A stretch of DNA of 64,000 nucleotides from Vagococcus acidifermentans (lineage in GTDB: Bacteria; Bacillota; Bacilli; Lactobacillales; Vagococcaceae). Each line of letters begins with the position of its first letter. Position 1 is the first letter of the stretch. Location: NCBI RefSeq assembly GCF_003987655.1, contig NZ_NGKC01000003.1, positions 62,001-126,000 of the forward strand, given 5' to 3'. The notes below the pieces were generated by a model, which made no database searches, was not told the origin of the DNA, and saw only the letters and a list, made by a program, of their open reading frames with translations. Of the stretch, positions 35,572-42,205 are shown piece by piece. A program made the translations under genes and the position numbers.

Positions 35572-36198
35572 TTACATATAGCCCATTGCTTCTTCGCGAG
35601 TCATATAAAAGTGGAGGCCGCCAGTCGAGTCCACCCAGCGGTCCGGATTAAAATAATGGGCATAACTGGTTTCACCGACACGATAAACAAAGTTAGGGTC
35701 GACATAAGCAAAGGCCTCGTTATAACTTTTGCTGAAATCATAACTTTTAATCCACAGTACTTTTGCTTTATCACAGCGGCAGGCGAGACCCGTGGCCGAT
35801 ACGCGCCGGGCGTCCGCAGGTATCAGCAGTTTGACAAGGCGGTAATCGAAGCAGACTTTGTAGCCGATGAATGCTCCTTTTTCCGGGCAGCGCAGCGCAA
35901 AATACTGCGTGTTGTCATCAGAGATAATCTGTTCCAGATTGGCATGTTCAAGAAGTGATGCGAACATGTTTGCACCGGAAATATCGGCATAAGACAAGTT
36001 GCAGCCTCTTAAATCAGCACCGGAAAAATCAACATTCCTTAAAACAGCATGGGAAAAATTGCAATCCACACAGAGACTATTGGAAAAATCAGCATTGCTC
36101 AAATCAGTATGGGAAAAATCAAGATGCTCCAACTGAGCATTTTTGTAATCGGCCCCTTGCAGCGAACGTTCCTTTACGGCTGTCTGAATCATGGTCAT
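35572..36198 (-). CDS. Pentapeptide-repeat protein with C-terminal DUF5758-like domain
   Basis: A 208-residue protein. Residues about 14-85 are A(D/N)LxN-type pentapeptide repeats (LSNADFSNS, LRNVDFSGADLRGCNLSYADISGANM), which form a right-handed quadrilateral helix. The C-terminal part (LIPADARRVSATG..CRCDKAKVL..GLHFYMTREEAMGY) resembles the DUF5758 domain often found after such repeats. Some pentapeptide proteins mimic DNA and protect gyrase, but this short stack is not evidence of that. GGAGTGAC precedes the ATG at 36198. Confidence 0.85.
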   Translation of the reverse strand: MTMIQTAVKERSLQGADYKNAQLEHLDFSHTDLSNADFSNSLCVDCNFSHAVLRNVDFSGADLRGCNLSYADISGANMFASLLEHANLEQIISDDNTQYFALRCPEKGAFIGYKVCFDYRLVKLLIPADARRVSATGLACRCDKAKVLWIKSYDFSKSYNEAFAYVDPNFVYRVGETSYAHYFNPDRWVDSTGGLHFYMTREEAMGYM

Positions 36199-36310
36199 GT
36201 CACTCCTTCATGGCTTGTCTATATGTTAAAACAATCACATGTCATATATATTATACTACAAATTCGCCAAAAAGGAGAAAGGAACAGTACAGCCGCATTT
36301 TCACGTCACG

Positions 36311-36814
36311 TTACAGTTCTTTTTTAAACCGTTTGATTTTCTTGATGGCCCAATCATAATGACTTGACGTGGAAGAAACCATATAAGAACCCAGTGATGT
36401 GGTTCCTGTCCATGAAAAATATTTTTTCGTGAACAGTTCTTCGGTGCTGTAGTCGTCAATCAGGTCAAGTACTTCGTGATGACTTGACTTGACCAGTTGT
36501 TTTGCTTGAACTAGCGGTGTATGCTGATGCTGTTTCCAAAACTGCAGGTTCATTTCACCGTAATTGCGCCAGTTGTACGGGGCAGGAAAGAAAGGACGGG
36601 CGCGTCCGTTTTGATTGGCATCAACCCAATTCAAAAGCAATCGATGCCATTCGTAAAGGTGGACGAGCACATCACGGATAGTACGATCCCGGTCATCAAA
36701 GGGAAAAATCTGTTCCTGATTTTCCAAAGGGATGCTGTCTATCAGGTCGGTCATTTTTTCAAAATTCGTTTGTGCAGCTTGCAGCAAGTCCTGTTTAGTT
36801 TGAGGTCGCGCCAA
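36311..36814 (-). CDS. ClbS/DfsB-family four-helix protein
   Basis: A 167-residue DinB-like helical protein. The segment MARPQTKQDLLQAAQ, then RDVLVHLYEWHRLLLNW and WTGTTSLGSYMVSSTSSHYDWA, fits the ClbS/DfsB family, whose name-giving member protects cells from colibactin. The gene starts four bases after the stop of the MerR-type regulator, so they form one operon. Function in this organism is unknown; a role in protection from a reactive compound is inferred. Confidence 0.85.
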   Translation of the reverse strand: MARPQTKQDLLQAAQTNFEKMTDLIDSIPLENQEQIFPFDDRDRTIRDVLVHLYEWHRLLLNWVDANQNGRARPFFPAPYNWRNYGEMNLQFWKQHQHTPLVQAKQLVKSSHHEVLDLIDDYSTEELFTKKYFSWTGTTSLGSYMVSSTSSHYDWAIKKIKRFKKEL

Positions 36815-36817
36815 GGT

Positions 36818-37642
36818 CTATTCATCTCCTCTTTGTTTGATAGTGATACAGGCTTCTGTAATCCAATTTTTCGGCTCGGAATCTTGAGCAGGTGAGACAT
36901 GGGAAATATTAAACATAGGCCCATACAGCTGATAGTCATTGTCTTCGACCCAGTGGGCGAGAGCCTCCATCACCAGGGGCATCTGTTCAAAACCGCCGTG
37001 AAAGGTCACAGATGCAACTGTGACAGGAGGGACATGTTTAAAAACAACTTCTTCTGTGCTCTGTTGAAGGGCAGCAACAGAGCTTTGCACCTCAATATCG
37101 ATTTGGTCGTCCTTGTATTCTTCATCATGGTAAACAGTGATACCTAATGGCGGTTGAGCAAGTGCTACTTGAAGTGCCAGCGAGGCATGATATAATTCTT
37201 GCCATAATAACGCTTCGTGTGATTCGTCAGGCACTACACGGCGAATACTCATCACATCTCGGGCGGCAAGCTCTTTGCAGACAACATTGTAGGACATGCT
37301 GTCGCTGTTTTTAGCGACCAAAGTCTGCATTGATTCCAGCATTTTTGCCTGAGTGGTCACTCGGGCCAACTCTTCCGTCAACTGAGCGCGTCTGATGGCA
37401 ATGTATGATTGAATCTCAGATAAGTGAGTCGCTGTCATCAGCGGCTTGATTTCAGATAAAGAAAATCCTAATTCCTGCAGCTTTTTGATCTTTCCTATTT
37501 CTTTCAAACTGCCGGCAGAGTAATAACGATAGCCCGTGTCTGTATCAATATTGTCCGGCTGCAGCAAGTCAATTTGTTCATAGTATCTCAGCATTCTAAC
37601 GCTAGTATGAGATAATTTAGAAAAGTGTCCAATTTTAAACAT
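36818..37642 (-). CDS. MerR-family regulator with GyrI-like effector domain
   Basis: A 274-residue regulator. The N-terminal MerR helix-turn-helix (FKIGHFSKLSHTSVRMLRYYEQIDLL, residues 2-27) is followed by a coiled coil and by a GyrI-like ligand-binding domain (SIRRVVPDESHEA..., HGGFEQMPLVMEAL). It resembles BmrR-type multidrug-sensing activators. Expression of its own operon with the ClbS-like gene is probable, because its promoter has the stretched 19-base spacer with a dyad that this family acts on. Confidence 0.92.
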   Translation of the reverse strand: MFKIGHFSKLSHTSVRMLRYYEQIDLLQPDNIDTDTGYRYYSAGSLKEIGKIKKLQELGFSLSEIKPLMTATHLSEIQSYIAIRRAQLTEELARVTTQAKMLESMQTLVAKNSDSMSYNVVCKELAARDVMSIRRVVPDESHEALLWQELYHASLALQVALAQPPLGITVYHDEEYKDDQIDIEVQSSVAALQQSTEEVVFKHVPPVTVASVTFHGGFEQMPLVMEALAHWVEDNDYQLYGPMFNISHVSPAQDSEPKNWITEACITIKQRGDE

Positions 37643-37672
37643 AGTTATCCTCCTAACAACAGGTTTTTCTTT

Positions 37673-37703
37673 AGTATAAACTATGACACAGTGTCAGAGT
37701 AAA
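37673..37703 (-). promoter_or_regulatory. MerR-type promoter with 19-bp spacer and dyad operator
   Basis: Read on the minus strand: TTTACT (37703-37698), a 19-base spacer, and TATACT (37678-37673). The spacer contains the perfect dyad TGACAC-A-GTGTCA at 37684-37696. A 19-base spacer with central dyad is the hallmark of promoters untwisted by MerR-family activators. Confidence 0.78.
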
Positions 37704-37911
37704 ACATTTTTATTGTCATTGTTTCATTGATAAAAAATGCTGTTATTTTTGAACGTGTTTTTTTTCAAGGACACTGTTGTTTTTTGTGCATAAATGAAAG
37801 TTGTCTGTTACAATTAATTAAGGAGCAGCGGGTTTTTCCAGCAGAGAATGGCAAAGCCTTCTTCTTTTTTATAGACTGCAACTTGGTAAGAAAATGGGAG
37901 GGTCGTTCTTT

Positions 37912-38688
37912 TTGAAAAACAGTGAATGGTTTAAAGTTGAACCAATTGATACACACACTTGGGCGATTAGCGAAAATTCGCATTGGGAACAACCAAGAAG
38001 TTATTTATTGACCGGTTCCGAACGGGCATTGCTGATTGACTCGGGTACCGGGATTGGCAGTATTCGTCAAATTGTAAGCGGTTTGACACGTCTGCCTGTT
38101 TTGGTGACCAGTACGCATGTTCATTGGGACCATATCGGCGGCCATGACGAATTCTCAGATATCGCGGTTTTTGAAGAGGAAGTCCCGTGGCTGACGGGTC
38201 ACTTCCCTTTAACACTGGCTGCGGTCAAACATGAACTGCTGAAAGAGCCGTTTGTCCCGCCGGAAGGATTTGATATTGATACGTATCAACTGCCTTGCTG
38301 CGACAAACAGACATTGCAGATGTTTAGCGACAACGCATGTATCGAGCTTGGGGGGTGGCAAATACGGGTGATTCATACACCGGGTCATTCGCCTGGACAT
38401 GTTTGTTTTTATGAAGAGGAGCGGGGGTATTTATTTACTGGAGATTTGATTTACCGAGGAAAACTTGATGTTTATTACCCTTCAACCAATCCGCAAGATT
38501 TTAGCCGTTCTGTTCGCAAAATTGCCAAGCTGCCGGTATCCTGTGTATTTCCCGGGCATTTTGATACGTGCTTGCCCTCAGGAATCATTCAAGATGTTCT
38601 ATCAGCCGTTAACCAGCTCGAACTAAAAGGCCTGCTTAGCCAGGGGAGCGGCCAGCATATATTTGAGCAGTTTACGATTCATTTTTAG
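37912..38688 (+). CDS. MBL-fold metallo-hydrolase
   Basis: A 258-residue metallo-beta-lactamase-fold protein. Its zinc motif THVHWDHIGG (HxHxDH) is followed by IHTPGHSPGHVCF and LFTGDLIYRG, all expected ligands, with a last His in FPGHFDT. A TTG at 37912 is chosen as start because GGGAGGG lies ten bases upstream; an ATG at 37894 is in frame but overlaps that site. Substrate unknown. The next gene starts 21 bp after it. Confidence 0.9.
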   Translation: MKNSEWFKVEPIDTHTWAISENSHWEQPRSYLLTGSERALLIDSGTGIGSIRQIVSGLTRLPVLVTSTHVHWDHIGGHDEFSDIAVFEEEVPWLTGHFPLTLAAVKHELLKEPFVPPEGFDIDTYQLPCCDKQTLQMFSDNACIELGGWQIRVIHTPGHSPGHVCFYEEERGYLFTGDLIYRGKLDVYYPSTNPQDFSRSVRKIAKLPVSCVFPGHFDTCLPSGIIQDVLSAVNQLELKGLLSQGSGQHIFEQFTIHF

Positions 38689-38709
38689 TGCAGTGAAAGG
38701 AGGTATGAT

Positions 38710-39009
38710 GTGAACAAATCAGACTATTTAACACTGGTTGCGATAGAAGAATGTGCCGAAATCCAACAGGCACTGTCAAAGGCTGTGAGATTCGGGTTTG
38801 ATGATCATCACCCTGACCGTCCGGATAAAACGAACGAGGATGACGTGCTGCATGAATTTTATCAGCTGACAGCAATGATTGAGGAACTCCAGCGTCAACA
38901 CATCATCAGAAAACCAACCGACGAAGCGATTCGCCGCATCAAAGAACAAAAACTTTCCAAAGTCTCTCACTATATGGACTATTCACGCCAACAGGGCAGA
39001 CTCGACTAG
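38710..39009 (+). CDS. MazG-like NTP pyrophosphohydrolase-type protein
   Basis: A 99-residue helical protein. IEECAEIQQALSKAVRFG near the start and EDDVLHEFYQLTAMIEEL later are the paired acidic helices (EExxE and ExxD-like) of all-alpha nucleotide pyrophosphohydrolases. The GTG at 38710 has AAAGGAGG eight bases upstream. It probably removes a noncanonical or excess nucleotide. It could equally be an inactive relative, since its substrate site cannot be judged by eye. Confidence 0.72.
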   Translation: MNKSDYLTLVAIEECAEIQQALSKAVRFGFDDHHPDRPDKTNEDDVLHEFYQLTAMIEELQRQHIIRKPTDEAIRRIKEQKLSKVSHYMDYSRQQGRLD

Positions 39010-39140
39010 CTTTTTCGCTCAACTTAACTCGTCAGTCCGCCATCCAATGCTGATTCAACACACAGCATCAGTCACATTGATTTGTTACAATCACGCAAAA
39101 GTCAGTCAACAAGCAGCCGCACAATATGGGAGGAATAAAG

Positions 39141-40082
39141 ATGAAATTAGGGATGATAAAATCTAATTTTCCAAATGAGCGCCGTATTCCGCTACTTCCT
39201 GAGGACATCAGGGACTTTGAGAACGAGCTATTGATTGAAACGGGATTCGGCGAGTTCATGGATATTGCTGATACCGACTATGAGCAAGCCGGGTGCCGGA
39301 TAATGAGCCGTGAGGAGATTTTCAGCCGGGCGGATGGCATCTTTTCGCTAAAATTGATTCAACCGACAGATTACGCGTTGATCCGTCCGGGTCAGATCAT
39401 CATCGGCTGGACACATCCGTTAGGCTCGGGCAAACCGTTTATGGAGGAGCAGGCTTACCCGAAAGATTTGGTAGTGGTCGATTTAGACAATCGTTTCCCG
39501 CAAATTTTTTACCATGATAAAATGATTCGCGCCGACTGGATACCTGCCAACGCGGTCTATCAAAACAGTTTTTACGCCGGATTCGCCGGTGTTCTTCACG
39601 CTTTTTTGAGTTATGGCCTGATTCCTGACGACAACACACGCGTTGCCATTTTGGGTTCTGGCAATGTGGCACAAGGCGCCTTTCACGGTGTTTCGAAATT
39701 TACCAGTAATGTGAAACTCTATTATCGCAGGACATTGCCGGATTTTGAAAAGAAGGCGCCAAGTTACGATATGATTATCAACGGCATCGAAGTTGGCAGC
39801 TGGGGCAAACCCATCATGACCAAAGCCCAGCAAAAAACACTGAAAAAAGGTGCATTTGTCATTGACGTTGCCGCCGATGCAGGCAATGCAATTGAAGGTA
39901 CTCGGTTCACCACGCTTGATGAGCCGATTTACAAAGAAGACGGCGTGTATTATTTTGTTGTCCCTAATACACCGGCGCTTGCCTATCGCAACGTCAGCAA
40001 AGTATTGAGCAGACAGTTCAGCAAGTACATTTTCAAGAAGAGTATTGCCGTATTTAAAGAAGTCGCACACGATAACCTGTAA
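39141..40082 (+). CDS. ceo: N5-(carboxyethyl)ornithine synthase
   Basis: A 313-residue protein from the ATG at 39141, with GGGAGG eight bases upstream; an earlier in-frame ATG at 39126 overlaps that site. 313 is the length known for the lactococcal enzyme. It belongs to the alanine-dehydrogenase fold: N-terminal KSNFPNERRIPLLP (substrate Arg/Lys loop) and the NAD(P)-binding VAILGSGNVAQGAFHG. The enzyme makes N5-(1-carboxyethyl)-ornithine (and the lysine analogue) from pyruvate and the diamino acid with NADPH. Its physiological role is unclear, and it is uncommon among lactic acid bacteria. Confidence 0.88.
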   Translation: MKLGMIKSNFPNERRIPLLPEDIRDFENELLIETGFGEFMDIADTDYEQAGCRIMSREEIFSRADGIFSLKLIQPTDYALIRPGQIIIGWTHPLGSGKPFMEEQAYPKDLVVVDLDNRFPQIFYHDKMIRADWIPANAVYQNSFYAGFAGVLHAFLSYGLIPDDNTRVAILGSGNVAQGAFHGVSKFTSNVKLYYRRTLPDFEKKAPSYDMIINGIEVGSWGKPIMTKAQQKTLKKGAFVIDVAADAGNAIEGTRFTTLDEPIYKEDGVYYFVVPNTPALAYRNVSKVLSRQFSKYIFKKSIAVFKEVAHDNL

Positions 40083-40086
40083 ACAA

Positions 40087-40136
40087 ATATACCCTGATTT
40101 CCATCCAAATTATGTTAGGTGGAAATCAAGGTATAT
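40087..40136. terminator. Bidirectional terminator after ceo
   Basis: ATATACCCTGATTTCC pairs with GGAAATCAAGGTATAT with one mismatch around an 18-base loop, between convergent genes. Confidence 0.75.
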
Positions 40137-40157
40137 TGCCGTTAAGGGGATGCCTGT

Positions 40158-41831
40158 TCATTTGTCGGTCTTCTCATCGGAAATGAGCGAAAAGTTGATC
40201 AGGCCGGACAAAAAGTGTTCGGCATCGTCAATTCGCATCCTGAAGCGGTCATGACGGGCAAAAAAACCGCTGACGATTTGGTCGGGTTTTTTAAAGAACA
40301 TTGCCAACTCCGGCCACATGATGCCTGTCCGCAGCTCATGAACAACCCGTTTCCTCATCACTTGCTGAAGTTTTTCAATCTGCTCTTCTGACACCAGTTC
40401 CGCGTGATAAGGCTGTTTTTTTAATGAGCCGACCATCCTGACGGCCGCAACGAGCAGCTCCAGCATCGTCGGATAAGCAGTGTCGCGATGTTCAATAAAT
40501 TTCAAGTTGTTAAAGGCATTTTTTAATCCAAATTCAAAGTATTCAGGCTGCGGGTCGATGTGGATGAGTTCATTAACGGAATAACTTAACCAGTGGTCGT
40601 GGTACTTTTCGTAGCCGTTCTCAATAAACCGGTTCATGAGACGTTTGCCTGTTTCCAGTAATTGCGGATTTTCGGTAATAGCGAATGCTCTGAGCAGGCT
40701 GAATAGTGCTTCCCCATCATAGTAAATAATTCTAAACGTCTCTTTAACTGTCAAATCGCTGTGCAAGACATGGGTGGTATTTCCGTCTTCATCTATAAAT
40801 TGTTGACACATGCCGGCTGTCAGTGATTCCATTTGCTGGACAAATTGCTTTCGCCCCGTCAGCTCCTCAAATTTAGCCAGGGCCAGAATGGCAGTTGCCT
40901 GGGCGCCAAGTTTCAATTCTTTGCTTTTTTTCAGTTGCTCGGTGACGTAAAGGCGGCCGTCAATTGTTTCGGTCAAATGTTCCAGCCCCCAAACCAGACT
41001 TTTTTCCGCAGATGTTAAAAAGTCTGCGTTCCCGGTGAATTGTGCTGTTTCCAGTAACGCATAAGCTGATGAAAAATGCCGCACACTATTATATCCCGGA
41101 AGATTCAGATGATAAGCGGGGTAGTAGCCGAAAATAAATTTTCCTGACGGTGTCAGCTGATTGGCTAAATACGTTCCCCCTTGACGAATAGCCAGTTCGA
41201 GTTCATTTTGAAAATCATGTTCCGATATTTGCCGGATGCCTCTGCCGAACTGGACTGCCGGGCCATCTAAAAATAATACATCGGAAGAAAGGAATGCCGC
41301 GCGGGTTTTGAAAAAAGTCCAATTGTCATCAACATACTTTTCTGGATTCAGGATGATTCGGTTATATTTCTTTCTAATATATTGCCGCAAGTTTTGCTGA
41401 TTCAGCTGTAAATTTGGCTTGTTTTTTCCAACGATGTGCGAAGCATCAGGTGTCAACAATGCATTTCCCGCAATTTCTTCTTCCAGAAACTGACAACTGC
41501 CGTCTTCTTTAAATGAAATCCCGTAGGAAAAATAATTGTTTCTCTTTACCTTGCTTATCTGGTCAAGCGCTTCCTGTCGGGAATACGTCTGTTTTGCGAC
41601 AATCATGTCGATTCTCACCCATTTTGGCATGTGATGATACTTCATCAAGTGACGTTCCACTTTGTACCAGGCAGCATCAAAAGTTTGAGCGGATGTCTGC
41701 CAAACACTCGCGCGAGCCGGGCCATTCGTATAAGACAGAAAAAAAGTGACATCTGTTAAGTTGGTTTTGAGTTGCTCTTCCTGAAAAAAAGTTTGTAACG
41801 TTTGAAGATTATCCCTTCCTTGTTTATCCAT
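40158..41831 (-). CDS. Protein of unknown function with an (alpha/alpha) toroid-like C-terminal domain
   Basis: 557 residues from the ATG at 41831, with GGAGTG nine bases upstream. I do not recognise the family firmly. Residues about 1-190 form a mixed domain (KYHHMPKWVRIDMIV, KRNNYFSYGISF). From about 210 there are repeated helical hairpins with FGYYPAYHLNLPGYNSVRHFSSAYALLE and FRIIYYDGEALFSLLRA, like the six-hairpin (alpha/alpha)6 barrels of glycoside hydrolases and lyases. No signal peptide is seen, so a cytoplasmic role is likely. It precedes the small membrane protein and the Asp-Ala surface protein on the same strand, reading away from them. A role in surface-polymer synthesis is only a guess. 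Confidence 0.6.
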   Translation of the reverse strand: MDKQGRDNLQTLQTFFQEEQLKTNLTDVTFFLSYTNGPARASVWQTSAQTFDAAWYKVERHLMKYHHMPKWVRIDMIVAKQTYSRQEALDQISKVKRNNYFSYGISFKEDGSCQFLEEEIAGNALLTPDASHIVGKNKPNLQLNQQNLRQYIRKKYNRIILNPEKYVDDNWTFFKTRAAFLSSDVLFLDGPAVQFGRGIRQISEHDFQNELELAIRQGGTYLANQLTPSGKFIFGYYPAYHLNLPGYNSVRHFSSAYALLETAQFTGNADFLTSAEKSLVWGLEHLTETIDGRLYVTEQLKKSKELKLGAQATAILALAKFEELTGRKQFVQQMESLTAGMCQQFIDEDGNTTHVLHSDLTVKETFRIIYYDGEALFSLLRAFAITENPQLLETGKRLMNRFIENGYEKYHDHWLSYSVNELIHIDPQPEYFEFGLKNAFNNLKFIEHRDTAYPTMLELLVAAVRMVGSLKKQPYHAELVSEEQIEKLQQVMRKRVVHELRTGIMWPELAMFFKKPDQIVSGFFARHDRFRMRIDDAEHFLSGLINFSLISDEKTDK

Positions 41832-41868
41832 CACTATTCACTCCAGTATAATCATAAAAATTATTCAT

Positions 41869-42129
41869 TTACCACCGGCCGCGTTTGGCGCCGGTCGAAT
41901 CTTTCAAACGTCTAGTGGTTTTGTTGATTCTATCCGGGGAATCATCTGTATCCGTTTCCCAAGGGTACTTGCCGTTGTCATCTTTTGAGAACATCGTTTG
42001 CAGCACATCGTCATCTGCTGTATCTTTTTTTTCTTTAGAGGTCAGTTTGCGAGTGATTATTTTGAAACAAATCAAACAAGTCATTAGGAAAAAAATGAAA
42101 AATTTTATCATTATTGGTGATACTAGCAT
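41869..42129 (-). CDS. Small single-pass membrane protein, unknown function
   Basis: An 86-residue protein with one hydrophobic N-terminal helix (MIKFFIFFLMTCLICFKII), then a charged cytoplasmic tail rich in Asp, Lys and Arg. A second ATG at 42111 is possible. It lies between the surface-protein gene (77 bp upstream, behind a terminator) and the toroid-like protein, all on the minus strand. No family recognised. Confidence 0.55.
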   Translation of the reverse strand: MLVSPIMIKFFIFFLMTCLICFKIITRKLTSKEKKDTADDDVLQTMFSKDDNGKYPWETDTDDSPDRINKTTRRLKDSTGAKRGRW

Positions 42130-42162
42130 GTTTATTCGCCTCTTTAGATAGTTTTTAAGAAG

Positions 42163-42194
42163 AGTTTGTCAGAGAGAAGCCTCCCTGACAAACT
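42163..42194 (-). terminator. Terminator of the Asp-Ala surface protein gene
   Basis: AGTTTGTCAG and CTGACAAACT form a perfect 10-bp stem with a 12-base loop. The gene reads on the minus strand and ends just before it. Confidence 0.8.
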
Positions 42195-42205
42195 AAACCG
42201 TCGCT

